64,000 bases of DNA from Pseudomonadales bacterium (lineage in GTDB: Bacteria; Pseudomonadota; Gammaproteobacteria; Pseudomonadales; JAHRWD01), in contig JARGPR010000003.1 in NCBI GenBank assembly GCA_029210125.1, forward strand, positions 186,001 to 250,000. The letters run 5' to 3'. Shown here piece by piece: positions 30,400 to 41,399 of the stretch; within the stretch, counting starts at the first letter, position 1, and the number at the start of each line of letters is the position of its first letter. Both the position numbers and the translations under genes were made by a program. A model generated the notes under the pieces. The model made no database searches. It saw only the letters and a list, made by a program, of their open reading frames with translations, and was not told the DNA's origin.

Positions 30400-30936
30400 T
30401 CAAGAATTCATTGCTTCTGTGAGCTTTTGTAATCGGCCTTTTATAGAACCGTCTATAACAAGGTCGCCCGCTCGAATAACTAAACCACCCAGCAGTTCTC
30501 GCTCAACATTTGAGACCATATTGATCTCTTTGTTAAAACGAGCCTTTAGAGCGTTTAACAGTTTGGTTTTTTCTTCTTCAGATAACGTGTACGCAGAGGT
30601 GATGCTGACTTCCATCATCGCCCCCTCTTCCAGACGAAGCTTTTCAAAACCTTCGAAGATAGTCGGCAACAAAGACAACCGATTATTTTCCGAAAGGGTT
30701 TTAATAAAACTCTTCACATTTTCATCAAGATTGCCTTCACAGATTTCGATGAAAATTTCTGCTTTACGAATTGAGGTTAACCCCGGATTCTGCAGGACTT
30801 GCTGGATTTGAACATCCCCGGCAACCGCCGAAGCAAATGCCAAAGACTCAGACCAAACTAAAAGTTTGTTACTGTTCAATGCGTATTCAAATGCCGCCTT
30901 CGCGTAGGGCCGTGCTAATGTAGTTAGTTCAGCCAT
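30400..30936 (-). CDS. atpH: ATP synthase F1 subunit delta
   Basis: Links the peripheral stalk to the top of F1. N-terminal domain LARPYAKAAFEYA and the C-terminal conserved LLGGLVIRAGDLVIDGSIKG are visible. 178 residues, normal. Lies 5 bp after atpF and 14 bp before atpA. Confidence 0.97.
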   Translation of the reverse strand: MAELTTLARPYAKAAFEYALNSNKLLVWSESLAFASAVAGDVQIQQVLQNPGLTSIRKAEIFIEICEGNLDENVKSFIKTLSENNRLSLLPTIFEGFEKLRLEEGAMMEVSITSAYTLSEEEKTKLLNALKARFNKEINMVSNVERELLGGLVIRAGDLVIDGSIKGRLQKLTEAMNS

Positions 30937-30941
30937 AATCC

Positions 30942-31412
30942 CTACAACTCTGCTGCTAGTTGTTCAACGATTTCGCTATTAGCCGCTTCATCAATACTCG
31001 AGCGAAGAATTTTCTCAGCACCCGCAATAGCTATACTTGCTACCTGGGTTCTTAGTGCTTGCTTCGCTCGGGCCACTTCCTGCTCAACCTCAGCCTGGGC
31101 AGCCAGTTTTATTCTGTCTGCTTCAACCCGAGCCTGATCCTTTGCCTCTTCGACAATTTGAGAAGCTCGCTTGTTTGCAGCATCAAGAATTTCAGCACCC
31201 TGATCTTTTGCTTCACGTAGTTGCTCAGCAACTTTTTCGTGAGCCAAACCAAGATCAGCTTTTGCTCGATCAGCAGCGCTTAAGCCATCTGCTATCTGCT
31301 TTTGGCGCTCTTCCATCGCTGCAACTAACGGTGGCCAAACATATTTCATACAAAACCATACGAATATGGCGAATGATATGATTTGACCCAGGATAGTTAA
31401 GTTAATATTCAC
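30942..31412 (-). CDS. atpF: ATP synthase Fo subunit b
   Basis: Peripheral stalk. One N-terminal membrane helix ([20 protein letters not shown]) leads into a long charged helical stalk rich in Ala, Glu, Lys and Gln that dimerises. 156 residues, as in E. coli. Only one b-type gene is present, so a homodimer is expected. Confidence 0.98.
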   Translation of the reverse strand: MNINLTILGQIISFAIFVWFCMKYVWPPLVAAMEERQKQIADGLSAADRAKADLGLAHEKVAEQLREAKDQGAEILDAANKRASQIVEEAKDQARVEADRIKLAAQAEVEQEVARAKQALRTQVASIAIAGAEKILRSSIDEAANSEIVEQLAAEL

Positions 31413-31458
31413 TGTAGTTCCTCTATCTCGTTAGTACGGTTACGCTCCAACGACTGCC

Positions 31459-31731
<273 letters not shown>

Positions 31732-31745
31732 TTAAAATTTATTGG

Positions 31746-32624
<879 letters not shown>

Positions 32625-32627
32625 TTA

Positions 32628-33026
32628 CTAATCCTGCTTAATCAGCACAGGACCTATCGCATGTACTAACTGGGAAACAACCAACCCAGCCAACAGGTAG
32701 ATCAAATAGTCTGCCTGGGAAATCTGTTCTGTGATTTTCAGAGCCAAAAAAAACAGCGCAAACAACGAAATAAACTTGTATGCCTGGCCTTTGTAGAACC
32801 GTGAAACCACCCTATTCGGATTCATATTTTCGAGCGGCTTTAAGGCTACCCGAAAGTAGATCGCATTAGACAGATAACCAATAACACCACCCACAATCAC
32901 CGCTAATGCGGCCTGCAGGCTAACCGCAAAAAATATCAATATCGCTACTAACGCGACAGCACTCAACTGGAGTACTAATATTTTCTTGATCAGCGTTTTA
33001 TTTAGTTTGTCGCGCTTTGTTAACAA
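32628..33026 (-). CDS. atpI: ATP synthase accessory protein I
   Basis: Small four-helix membrane protein that aids c-ring assembly. 132 residues with hydrophobic segments at about 15-33, 37-55, 75-95 and 100-125. I accept the TTG start at 33026 (residues MLTKRDKLNK) because GGAG lies 8 bases upstream. First gene of the operon, 57 bp before atpB. Confidence 0.9.
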   Translation of the reverse strand: MLTKRDKLNKTLIKKILVLQLSAVALVAILIFFAVSLQAALAVIVGGVIGYLSNAIYFRVALKPLENMNPNRVVSRFYKGQAYKFISLFALFFLALKITEQISQADYLIYLLAGLVVSQLVHAIGPVLIKQD

Positions 33027-33103
33027 TAACTATTCTCCAAATTGCTAACGAGCTCCCATCTGTTGCGTAAATCGTACGCACAACGATCGAATGAACGGCG
33101 CGC

Positions 33104-33132
33104 ATTATATTCGCTTAATCCCAGGCAATCAA
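33104..33132 (-). promoter_or_regulatory. Sigma70 promoter of the ATP synthase operon
   Basis: On the minus strand TTGATT (33132-33127), 17 bp, TATAAT (33109-33104): one of the best consensus promoters in the window. Initiation near 33097 gives a leader of about 70 bases before the atpI TTG. It stands alone in the 157 bp between parB and atpI. Confidence 0.75.
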
Positions 33133-33183
33133 CTTAATAAGGCGTCAAACCTCTAAAACTATTTGTAATCCCAGATGGGGTGT

Positions 33184-34068
33184 CTACTGGATGTGAGCGA
33201 GGATGCCATCCAATTCATCCAACGTATTGTAACTAATCACCATCTTGCCCTTTCCGCGAGCGTTACATTGCAGCAATACACTTGCACCAAGTTGATAGGA
33301 TAATTTTTCCTGTAGCGCGTCGATATCGGGATTGTTTTCAATATTTGAAGCTATTGTGTCTTTGTTTTCGGCTGCGGCTATCATTTTACGAACCAACGCT
33401 TCTGACTGCCTTACGGACAGTCCCTTATCTACAATCTGGTTGGCAACGTCAATCTGTTGGTGTTCTGAGAGGCTGATGAGTGATCGGGCGTGACCCATTT
33501 CGAGGTCGCCATGCTCAAGCATAGTTTTTACACGATCAGCGAGGGTTATCAAACGCAATAAATTGGTTACCGTGGTGCGGGATTTCCCAACGGCTTGCGC
33601 TACTTCCTGGTGGGTTAGTTCAAACTCTGCCTGTAACCGGCTCAACGCGACCGCCTCTTCCATCGGGTTTAGATCTTCCCGCTGGATATTTTCGATCAAT
33701 GCCATCGCTACCGCTGACTGGTCTGATATTTCTCGCAACAGCACCGGTATGGTTTCCAAGCCTGCAAGCTGACAGGCGCGCCATCTTCGCTCACCGGCTA
33801 TGATTTCATATCGATCTTTGCCAATCGCTCGCACCACAATCGGTTGCATTAACCCCTGGGATTTTATCGATTCAGCAAGTTCCTCTAGTGCCTCGCTATT
33901 CATATCTTTGCGGGGTTGGTATTTTCCACGTTGCATAAACTCAACAGGAAGATGACGTAATTCACCATCATTTTCGTCTTTACGATCCTCTAGCTCCGCA
34001 GGGCTTGGTGTACTTAAAAGAGCATCTAATCCGCGACCTAAACTTGGTTTTTTGATTTTTTTACTCAT
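33184..34068 (-). CDS. parB: Chromosome partition protein ParB (CTPase, parS binder)
   Basis: Loads at parS near the origin and spreads as a sliding clamp. The N-terminus KPSLGRGLDALLS is the ParA-contacting peptide. The CTP-binding motif GERRWRAC (residues 90-100) and ENIQREDLNP come next, then a helix-turn-helix (THQEVAQAVGKSRTTVTNLL) and the C-terminal dimer domain. 294 residues. It overlaps parA by four bases. Two matching parS sites are in recF, about 11 kb away. Confidence 0.97.
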   Translation of the reverse strand: MSKKIKKPSLGRGLDALLSTPSPAELEDRKDENDGELRHLPVEFMQRGKYQPRKDMNSEALEELAESIKSQGLMQPIVVRAIGKDRYEIIAGERRWRACQLAGLETIPVLLREISDQSAVAMALIENIQREDLNPMEEAVALSRLQAEFELTHQEVAQAVGKSRTTVTNLLRLITLADRVKTMLEHGDLEMGHARSLISLSEHQQIDVANQIVDKGLSVRQSEALVRKMIAAAENKDTIASNIENNPDIDALQEKLSYQLGASVLLQCNARGKGKMVISYNTLDELDGILAHIQ

Positions 34069-34859
34069 TGGGTTCCTGTTTTAGGTGAGCGGGTATTTTG
34101 ATTTTTTCTCATCAGCTCAGCAGCGAGGGTCAAGTATGCCAAAGCACCGCGGGATTTTTTATCGTAGTGAATAATCGGTAAACCATGGCTCGGTGCTTCG
34201 GCCAATCTAATGTTTCTTGGAATAACGGTGTTATATACCTGTCCAGGAAAGTGCAGATTTAACTGAGCCGAAACTTCTTTGGTCAAACTGTTTCTTGGGT
34301 CGTACATGGTGCGCAGGATACCCTCGATCTGCAGAGCTGGATTGAGGTTTTTCTTAATTCCCTCAATGGTTCCGAGCAATGCCGATAAACCTTCAAGGGC
34401 GTAATATTCACACTGCATTGGGATAAGTACAGTATTCGCAGCTGCTAACGCATTAATCGTCAACATATTTAGTGACGGTGCACAATCGATAATAATGTAA
34501 TCGTATATAGACTTTTCAGTTTCAAGCGCCTTTTTTAGCCGGATTTCACTCTGCTTTTCTCCGACCAGACCTACTTCTGCTTCGGTCAGTGCGCTATTTG
34601 ATGGCAGTAGATCATACCCCGCTTCAGAGCAATTTTTGATGACCGTACTGTAGGATGCTCGACCCAACAATAGCTCACAAACCGAATCGGTTAAGCTATT
34701 TTTATCGATTCCACTCCCCATAGTGGCATTTCCCTGGGGGTCGAGGTCTATCAGCAAAATCCGTTGTCCAAGGGATGCTAATGCTGCGGATAAGTTCACG
34801 CTTGTGGTGGTTTTGCCGACACCGCCCTTCTGGTTTGTTATCGCGATCACTTTAGTCAA
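34065..34859 (-). CDS. parA: Chromosome partition ATPase ParA (Soj)
   Basis: Deviant Walker ATPase that binds DNA non-specifically and moves ParB-parS complexes. KGGVGKTTTSVNLSAALA (residues 10-27) is the deviant Walker A; LLIDLDPQGNATMG and IIIDCAPSLNMLT are the following motifs. The protein has no N-terminal HTH, so it is the chromosomal type Ia-like short form. 264 residues. Start lies 1 bp after the rsmG stop. Confidence 0.97.
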   Translation of the reverse strand: MTKVIAITNQKGGVGKTTTSVNLSAALASLGQRILLIDLDPQGNATMGSGIDKNSLTDSVCELLLGRASYSTVIKNCSEAGYDLLPSNSALTEAEVGLVGEKQSEIRLKKALETEKSIYDYIIIDCAPSLNMLTINALAAANTVLIPMQCEYYALEGLSALLGTIEGIKKNLNPALQIEGILRTMYDPRNSLTKEVSAQLNLHFPGQVYNTVIPRNIRLAEAPSHGLPIIHYDKKSRGALAYLTLAAELMRKNQNTRSPKTGTQ

Positions 34860-34860
34860 A

Positions 34861-35532
34861 TCAAACTTCCTTTTTTACTACTCGATATAGATGTCGTTCC
34901 GCATCAAGGCCTGGTACGTCCAGTATCTGCTCATCAAGCCAGACAAAACCTTCGGGCAAGTTATACTCCTCGTCGCTTAGAGGTTTCCCTTTCATCGCTA
35001 TAAACAACCCCGAAGCCTGGGTTAAGTGCCCAGTTAGTTTGAGCATCAATTCAAGACTGGAGAAAGCGCGGGTCACTACAGTATCAAAACACTGATCGAC
35101 AAATTTTTCGACTCGAGTATTCACTACGGTGACGTTTTTCAAACCTAGCTCAGCAACCGCCACTAATAGGAATCGGGTTTTTTTATTAACGCTATCTAGT
35201 AGAGTGAACTGTTTTTCTGGAAACATTATCGACAGGGGCATTCCGGGTAGACCGCCGCCGGTTCCAACATCTATGATCCGCTCTCCCTGCAGATTTGGCA
35301 CAATACTCAAGCTATCGAGCAAATGGTAAATCACCATTTTCTCTGGCTGATCAATTGCGGTCAGATTATATACGTGATTCCAGCGCCTTAATATCAGCAT
35401 GTAGGCGATCAACTGGTTTTTCTGTTGTTCAGACAGGGTAAGCCCCAGTGCCTCGCTGCCTGTACTCAAAGTTTGGGTAAGGGCAATCAGTCGTTCAGGT
35501 GACAGTTGGGATGGTTTGCGTTGGGTAGCCAT
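34861..35532 (-). CDS. rsmG: 16S rRNA 7-methylguanosine (G527) methyltransferase
   Basis: SAM-dependent methylation of 16S rRNA in the 530 loop; loss gives low streptomycin resistance in other bacteria. The SAM site DVGTGGGLPGMPLSIMFP and the helix-strand order are those of RsmG (GidB). 223 residues. Between mnmG and parA, the standard gid-par cluster. Confidence 0.97.
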   Translation of the reverse strand: MATQRKPSQLSPERLIALTQTLSTGSEALGLTLSEQQKNQLIAYMLILRRWNHVYNLTAIDQPEKMVIYHLLDSLSIVPNLQGERIIDVGTGGGLPGMPLSIMFPEKQFTLLDSVNKKTRFLLVAVAELGLKNVTVVNTRVEKFVDQCFDTVVTRAFSSLELMLKLTGHLTQASGLFIAMKGKPLSDEEYNLPEGFVWLDEQILDVPGLDAERHLYRVVKKEV

Positions 35533-35558
35533 ATCAATGCTATAAAATTAGCTGCTTT

Positions 35559-37448
35559 TCAATCTATTGATTGTTTTCTTATCAGAGATTTTTTCTTGAG
35601 ATGTATCAGCAATAACGAAACCGCAGCCGGGGTGATACCGGGTATTCTGGCGGCCTGACCCAATGTGGTAGGTCTTACTTCAGTCAGTTTCTGTTTCACC
35701 TCGTTGGACAAGCCACTCAGATGACTGTAATCCATATCGATAGGCAACATAACACGTTCATTGGATTTTAGCCGCTCTACCTCTAGCAGCTGACGATCGA
35801 TATAACCTTTGTATTTTATTTGAACCTCTACTTGTTCCGCTACCTGCTGGTTCGCTGCAGGTAAGTCAATCAGATCCATCAATTGCTGATAACTCAGCTC
35901 GGGCCTGCGTAGCAGTTCAGTCAGATTGTATTCTCGACTTAATTCCTTGCCCGCGACTTCCTGTATTTTTTCTGCCTGCTCGCTATTAGCTTGAACCCAG
36001 GTTTTATCGAGTCGCTTAAATTCCTCGGTAATTCCCTCCTGTTTTTCGCAGAATTTTCGCCACCGATTATCGTCTATCAGCCCCATATTGCGAGCTTGTT
36101 CGGTTAGCCGTATATCTGCGTTATCTTCTCGCAATAGCAACCGATATTCCGCTCGGCTGGTGAACATGCGGTAGGGTTCAAATGCGCCATTTGTTGTAAT
36201 GTCATCAACCAGTACCCCAATGTAGGCCTCATCCCGAGCGGGACTCCAGGCGCCTTTACCCTGTACCTGAAGCCCTGCATTGATACCCGCCAGCAAACCC
36301 TGGGCAGCTGCTTCTTCGTAACCGGTTGTGCCATTAATCTGACCAGCGAAATACAACCCTTGCAGATCCTTGGTTTCCAGACTGAACTTTAAACCTCTAG
36401 GGTCAAAATAATCATATTCAATTGCATAACCAGGGCGGGTGATATGAGCTTTTTCCATCCCTCTTATCGATTGAACCAGTTGAAGCTGAACGTCATAGGG
36501 CAAACTTGTAGAAATACCGTTTGGATAAATTTCGCAGGTGGTTAATCCCTCCGGTTCGATAAAAATCTGATGGGAGTTTTTGTCGGCGAAGCGGGTTATT
36601 TTATCCTCTATTGATGGGCAGTAGCGCGGCCCGGTACCCTCAATTACACCGGTATACATGGGGGATCTATCAAGGCCATCACGAATAATTTCGTGGGTTT
36701 TTTCGTTGGTATGGGTTATGTAGCAGTTCACCTGCTCGGGATGTTGATCAATGCTACCGAGGTAAGACATAACGGGTAGTGGTTGATCTCCCGGTTGCGG
36801 CTCCATTACAGAAAAATCGATTGTACGGCCATCAACCCGGGGTGGTGTACCGGTTTTTAGGCGACCTACGTTTAGTGATAACTCCCTGAGGCGAACCGAT
36901 AAATTATTCGAAGCGGGGTCGCCCATTCGGCCGCCGGAGTAGTTCTTTAATCCAACATGGATAACACCACCAAGAAATGTCCCGGTGGTAAGTACTACCG
37001 CTTCCGCCATGAACTTTAATCCAGTATTGGTAACGACACCGGTAACACGACCATTTTCTACGATAAGATCGTCAGCTGACTGCTGAAAATACGAAAGGTT
37101 TGGCTGGTTTTCTACCTGATAACGAATAGCTGCTCGATACAGAGCCCGATCTGCCTGTGCTCGAGTTGCGCGCACTGCAGGCCCCTTTCTGGCGTTAAGT
37201 ACTCTGAATTGAATGCCAGCAAGATCCGTAGCAGTAGCCATCGCACCACCCATCGCATCAATTTCTTTGACCAGATGACTTTTACCTATTCCACCAATAG
37301 CTGGGTTACAGGACATTTGACCGACAGTCTCAATATTCTGTGTAAGTAGCAAGGTAGGAATGTTCATCCTAGCCGATGCTAAAGCAGCCTCTGTACCAGC
37401 ATGACCGCCGCCGATAACGATCACTTTGTATTGGGTGTTTGTAGTCAT
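35559..37448 (-). CDS. mnmG: tRNA uridine 5-carboxymethylaminomethyl modification enzyme, FAD subunit
   Basis: With MnmE makes the cmnm5/mnm5 group at U34 of several tRNAs. N-terminal FAD site [18 protein letters not shown], then [30 protein letters not shown] and the C-terminal tRNA-binding helical domain (YKGYIDRQ). 629 residues. The start faces the AT-rich 340-bp stretch with DnaA boxes, as gidA faces oriC in E. coli. Confidence 0.98.
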   Translation of the reverse strand: MTTNTQYKVIVIGGGHAGTEAALASARMNIPTLLLTQNIETVGQMSCNPAIGGIGKSHLVKEIDAMGGAMATATDLAGIQFRVLNARKGPAVRATRAQADRALYRAAIRYQVENQPNLSYFQQSADDLIVENGRVTGVVTNTGLKFMAEAVVLTTGTFLGGVIHVGLKNYSGGRMGDPASNNLSVRLRELSLNVGRLKTGTPPRVDGRTIDFSVMEPQPGDQPLPVMSYLGSIDQHPEQVNCYITHTNEKTHEIIRDGLDRSPMYTGVIEGTGPRYCPSIEDKITRFADKNSHQIFIEPEGLTTCEIYPNGISTSLPYDVQLQLVQSIRGMEKAHITRPGYAIEYDYFDPRGLKFSLETKDLQGLYFAGQINGTTGYEEAAAQGLLAGINAGLQVQGKGAWSPARDEAYIGVLVDDITTNGAFEPYRMFTSRAEYRLLLREDNADIRLTEQARNMGLIDDNRWRKFCEKQEGITEEFKRLDKTWVQANSEQAEKIQEVAGKELSREYNLTELLRRPELSYQQLMDLIDLPAANQQVAEQVEVQIKYKGYIDRQLLEVERLKSNERVMLPIDMDYSHLSGLSNEVKQKLTEVRPTTLGQAARIPGITPAAVSLLLIHLKKKSLIRKQSID

Positions 37449-37788
37449 AAAAAGGTTCGTTAATTGATATTTGTGAACAAAAGTTAGTTATTAGATAAGT
37501 ATTAATAATAAAAATAGATGAATTATATAAAGATTATGTTGTTTATTATTAGTGACCTATTTTTTTGTGTATAAGCTTTTTTTAGTTAAAAGAAACAAAA
37601 GGTTACTCTACTATTTAGGTTGTGGTTAATTATCATTTTTACTGAGCATAGGGTTGCATGAAATGTGAGTAAATCACCTATTTATGGTTGAACAGTAAAT
37701 TATCCACATTCTGTACTTTTAGGTTCAGGTTTTTTGAACCAGTTATACCGCTTTTATTAAGGGTCTGTATAAGTACGATCGGCGGGTG
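37449..37788. other. Candidate replication origin between mnmG and mnmE
   Basis: 340 bp without a gene. It has a very AT-rich core (about 37490-37590) and five DnaA-box-like 9-mers. One is a perfect TTATCCACA at 37700-37708 (plus). On minus are TTATACACA (37574-37566), TTAACCACA (37629-37621), TTACTCACA (37672-37664) and TTGTTCACA (37480-37472), the last three with one change from TTATNCACA. E. coli oriC also lies next to mnmG. Few GATC sites are present, so SeqA/Dam-style control is not apparent. The stretch must also hold the mnmG promoter. The rival site is rpmH-dnaA. Confidence 0.5.
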
Positions 37789-39165
37789 TTATTTACCAAT
37801 ACAAAAACCGCTGAATACCACATCTAAAAGATCCTCATTGCTAAACATTCCAGTGATGGTTTCCAGTCTTTTTTGCGCGGCTCGCATATCTTCTGCCAAG
37901 AGCTCGGCAGCACCTGTATTGCCCCATTGTGTTAAGGCATCATTGAGAATCGATTCGGTATCCATTAGTGAGTCAAGGTGTCTTCTGCGGGCCGTGAAAT
38001 TTCCTTCAGAGATATGGTTAAAACCCATTACCTCTTTTAGGTACTCTTTAAGCTGATCAATCCCAAGGTTTTGTTTTGCTGAAATACGCAACAACGGATA
38101 CGGTTGATCGGCATCACGGGTTGTGAGTCCCGGTGTATCGCCGGTTAGATCCACCTTATTAATCAGTCTGATAATCGGAATACCAGTGGGCAACAGGGCA
38201 CTGTATTTGCTGTCTATTTCAGCCTGTTTATTATCAGTGGCGTCCTCTAGTAACAGCACGCAATCAGCGCTTTCCAGGCGTTTTAGGGCGCGCTTTATTC
38301 CTTCCTGCTCAATAGTATCTGTTGGTTCCCTCAAGCCTGCGGTGTCGATAATATTTATAGGCAAGCCATCTATATTGATTTGCTCTTCGATGATGTCCCG
38401 GGTAGTGCCTTCGATATCTGCAACAATCGCACGGGAGCTGCCGGCAAGGCAGTTCAGTAAACTTGATTTTCCGGCATTGGGTTTTCCGATAATAACAACT
38501 TGAATACCATCCTTTATCAAGGCCCCCTGTTTAGCTTGTTTTAGGGTTGAGCTAACCTGATCTTGTATATTTTTTATTCTGGGAGTTATTTTGTCCTCAG
38601 CCAATAGATCAAGGTCTTCGTCGGGAAAATCGATAGAGGCCTCCAGATAACAACGAAGATCTACCAGTTGCTCGATTAGCTCATCAATCAGTTTTGAAAA
38701 GCTACCTTGTAGAGAATTAAGAGCGCTGCGAGCAGCTTGCTGAGTGCTGCTGTCGATCAAGTCGGCTATTGCTTCAGCCTGGGTCAGGTTGATTTTGTCG
38801 TTTAGGAAAGCTCGTTCAGAGAACTCCCCTGGGCGTGCCATACGACAACCCAGCTTAAGCAGGTGTTGAAGGATCATATCCAGTACGATCGGGCCGCCAT
38901 GACCCTGGAGTTCAAGTATGTCTTCCCCAGTGAAGGAGTTTGGCTGCTTGAAGTAGAGAGCAATCCCTTCATCCAATACATGGCCTTGGGAGTCGGAGAA
39001 AGCCCCGTAATGAACTCTTCGAGGTTTTGGCATGACACCGAGTACAGCTTTTGCCAGGTCAGCACTATCGGGTCCGGATACTCTAATAACACCGATACCG
39101 CCCCGACCAGGGGGCGTTGCTATAGCAACGATGGTGTCGGTAGTCGTGGTTAAAGTAGTTTTCAC
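37789..39165 (-). CDS. mnmE: tRNA modification GTPase MnmE
   Basis: GTPase partner of MnmG. N-terminal tetrahydrofolate-binding domain (DTIVAIATPPGRGGIGVIR), helical domain with inserted G domain: GKPNAGKSSLLN, DIEGTTRD, DTAGLRE, NKVD. It ends with the catalytic C-terminal FCIGK. 458 residues, standard. Downstream of yidC on the same strand but with a 256-bp gap. Confidence 0.98.
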   Translation of the reverse strand: MKTTLTTTTDTIVAIATPPGRGGIGVIRVSGPDSADLAKAVLGVMPKPRRVHYGAFSDSQGHVLDEGIALYFKQPNSFTGEDILELQGHGGPIVLDMILQHLLKLGCRMARPGEFSERAFLNDKINLTQAEAIADLIDSSTQQAARSALNSLQGSFSKLIDELIEQLVDLRCYLEASIDFPDEDLDLLAEDKITPRIKNIQDQVSSTLKQAKQGALIKDGIQVVIIGKPNAGKSSLLNCLAGSSRAIVADIEGTTRDIIEEQINIDGLPINIIDTAGLREPTDTIEQEGIKRALKRLESADCVLLLEDATDNKQAEIDSKYSALLPTGIPIIRLINKVDLTGDTPGLTTRDADQPYPLLRISAKQNLGIDQLKEYLKEVMGFNHISEGNFTARRRHLDSLMDTESILNDALTQWGNTGAAELLAEDMRAAQKRLETITGMFSNEDLLDVVFSGFCIGK

Positions 39166-39322
39166 GGAGACCTCTGATTAAATATGGATATTCTCGGCGT
39201 GAGGGTAAGGTTGGGGTAGTGTCTGGTTTGATCTGGAGGGCGATAAACCGTGGCCTGAGTTTAGCCGCTTCATAGCTATTAGGTTCGAGAAGGTTTTGAA
39301 TACCTTTTACTCAAGTATTTGA

Positions 39323-39391
39323 AACCCGCAGCGCTTGGGGTCTGAACGAGTGGGTTGTTAGACCTCTCTTTAGTACTGGGCACTGCGGGTT
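39323..39391. other. Nested inverted repeat in the yidC-mnmE gap
   Basis: Outer arms AACCCGCAG (39323-39331) and CTGCGGGTT (39383-39391) are perfect complements. Inside, GGGGTCT (39337-39343) can pair with AGACCTC (39360-39366) with one G-U. The two stems nest into an elongated hairpin with internal loops. It lies 31 bp after the yidC stop (minus strand) and about 160 bp before mnmE. No T-run follows, so it is not a classical terminator; a leader, a processing site or an RNA gene is possible. Confidence 0.4.
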
Positions 39392-39421
39392 ATCTTATCT
39401 GGATTCACCAATCCCGGTGGT

Positions 39422-41125
39422 TTAGGTTTTCTTACTTTCGTTCTCAATGTTGCGGGTAATGACCCACTGCTGAGCTATAGAAAGCAGGTTGTTCATCAAC
39501 CAATATAAAACCAATCCCGAAGGGAACCACATAAAGAAGAAGGTAAAGATAATAGGCATCATCTTCATCATTTTGGCTTGAATAGGGTCAGGCGGTGCTG
39601 GGTTCAGTTGCTGCTGAATAAACATCGTAATACCCATAATGATAGGTAGTACGAAATATGGGTCCATTGCGGATAGATCCGTGAGCCATAGAAAAGGAGC
39701 ATGCCGTAGCTCGACCGCTTCATTTAGGGTCCAATAAAGAGAGATGAACACCGGCATCTGAACCAATATAGGCAAGCAGCCACCAAGAGGGTTCACTTTT
39801 TCATCTTTATACAGTTGCATCGTCATTTGGGACATTTTTTGACGATCGTCGGAATAACGTTCCCTGATATCCAGCATTTTTGGTTGCAGCTGGCGCATCT
39901 TGGCCATAGATCGATAGCTAGTTGCTGATAACCTAAAGAATGCTGCCTTCACACACATAGTAAGCAGGATGATGGCAACACCCCAGTTGCTGACGATGCC
40001 TTGAATAAAGGTAAGCAACCAGAACAGAGGTTGAGCGATAAACCATAACCAACCGTAATCGATCGTAAGCTCAAGGCCGGGGGATATTTCTTCTAACCAA
40101 CTCTGGATTTTAGGGCCAGCGAAGAATTGGGCTCCGGTTTTTGCGCTAGCACCCGGTTGCACCGTTAAAACTGGATCAGTAAACCCAATGATGTACTGAT
40201 TGGTGTTGGCGACTTTTCGTGTTTGATATAGATGGGAACTATCGGCAGAGGGTATCCAGGCGCTGATAAAGTAATGTTGGATCATGGATATCCAACCACC
40301 CTCAATATTCTGTTTAAACGGCTGTTCCGCAATATCATCGAAATCAAATTTAGTGTAGGGCTTATCAGGCGTAAAAAGCGCTGTACCAAGATAGGCTTGG
40401 GCACCAAAGCTAGCGGCGGCACCTGGGTCGTCACTGTCATCCCGTTTGATTTGAGCAAAGAAATTGCCCAACCAGGGGTCGGCACTGCGATTATCTATCT
40501 GATATTGAACTTCGACCAGATAACTACCCCGGGTGAATACAAATGTTTTGGTGATTTCTACGCCAGCTGAATCGATATACTTCAACCGCACTGATAATTC
40601 GTTCTCACCCTCTTCCAGGTTGTATTCAGAAAAATCGGCGCGGTATAAAGGTCGACCGTCAGGATTTGAGTCTGGACCATTAGGCCCAATTAAGCCGCTT
40701 TGAGCGATATAAGTTCGTATATTGCTTCGTTCTAACAAGGTTAATGGCACATCTGGTGTTTCAACCTGTACCGCGTATTCTGGCAGTGAGACATGGACAA
40801 CATCCCCACCTTTTAGGTCGATTGTAAAATTCAGTGTGTCACTGTGCACCTGGATGTACTGGCTTGAAGAGGCGGTTTCCATTGGGGAAATAACCGCTTC
40901 TTGCGTTACCGGTACAACTGCTGGAATATCCTGGTTGCCAGCCGTTTCGCGAGAAGGGTCTGCAGGAAGTTCCGCAACAGGAATAGACGGAGCCGCCGGG
41001 GTGGATTGTTGCGTGGTTGAAGGTTCCACGTACGAGGGCGTATTGTAATCTTCATTCCAAGCAAGAATGAGCATATAGGCGCTGATACCGAGAGCACCCA
41101 GCAGAACTAATCGTTGAATATCCAT
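39422..41125 (-). CDS. yidC: Membrane protein insertase YidC
   Basis: Inserts and folds inner-membrane proteins, including Fo subunit c. N-terminal helix MDIQRLVLLGALGISAYMLI, a Pro/Ser/Thr linker, a large periplasmic domain (residues 90-340), then the conserved five-helix core from about 355 (GWLWFIAQPLFWLL, NWGVAIILLTMCVKAAFF, MQPKML-like cytosolic loop LQPKMLDIRERY, GCLPILVQMPVFISLYW). 567 residues, Gram-negative type. yidD starts only 3 bp upstream. Confidence 0.98.
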   Translation of the reverse strand: MDIQRLVLLGALGISAYMLILAWNEDYNTPSYVEPSTTQQSTPAAPSIPVAELPADPSRETAGNQDIPAVVPVTQEAVISPMETASSSQYIQVHSDTLNFTIDLKGGDVVHVSLPEYAVQVETPDVPLTLLERSNIRTYIAQSGLIGPNGPDSNPDGRPLYRADFSEYNLEEGENELSVRLKYIDSAGVEITKTFVFTRGSYLVEVQYQIDNRSADPWLGNFFAQIKRDDSDDPGAAASFGAQAYLGTALFTPDKPYTKFDFDDIAEQPFKQNIEGGWISMIQHYFISAWIPSADSSHLYQTRKVANTNQYIIGFTDPVLTVQPGASAKTGAQFFAGPKIQSWLEEISPGLELTIDYGWLWFIAQPLFWLLTFIQGIVSNWGVAIILLTMCVKAAFFRLSATSYRSMAKMRQLQPKMLDIRERYSDDRQKMSQMTMQLYKDEKVNPLGGCLPILVQMPVFISLYWTLNEAVELRHAPFLWLTDLSAMDPYFVLPIIMGITMFIQQQLNPAPPDPIQAKMMKMMPIIFTFFFMWFPSGLVLYWLMNNLLSIAQQWVITRNIENESKKT

Positions 41126-41128
41126 GAA

Positions 41129-41377
41129 TTATTGGGTGTTTTTAGAGGATTTGTGTTGAGTTGGCGGAGGAACTGCATCGTAGCCGCCGGAATGGAAAGG
41201 ATTACATTTCAAAAGGCGCTTAACTGAAAGAAACAGAGCGATGATGAAATTGTGATCTTGAAATGCAGTGATTGCATATTCCGAACAGCTAGGGTGGAAC
41301 CGACAACATGGTGGGCGCATTGGGCTTATGAAGTAGCGATAACCTTTAATCAGCGCGATGGCGATGGCTTTCATCAT
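41129..41377 (-). CDS. yidD: Membrane protein insertion efficiency factor YidD
   Basis: Small amphipathic protein thought to assist YidC. The family pattern YRYFISPMRPPCCRFHPSCSEYA (split here by position 14-36) with three Cys is intact, followed by RLLKCNPFHSGGYDAVP. 82 residues. Two adjacent ATGs are possible starts. It sits 22 bp after rnpA, the usual rpmH-rnpA-yidD-yidC order. Confidence 0.96.
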   Translation of the reverse strand: MMKAIAIALIKGYRYFISPMRPPCCRFHPSCSEYAITAFQDHNFIIALFLSVKRLLKCNPFHSGGYDAVPPPTQHKSSKNTQ

Positions 41378-41399
41378 TTACCCGCGATTTATCCTGAGG

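Noticed and set aside
31037-31381. Plus-strand frame rich in Leu and Gln opposite atpF
   Set aside because: Antisense of the Ala/Glu/Gln-rich b-subunit stalk, which explains the bias.
37688-38056. 122-codon plus-strand frame across the mnmG-mnmE gap and the end of mnmE
   Set aside because: Most of it is antisense to mnmE, and its start overlaps a perfect DnaA box. No ribosome binding site.
39278-39300. GGTTCGA resembling a tRNA T-arm in the yidC-mnmE gap
   Set aside because: No acceptor or anticodon stem could be built around it.
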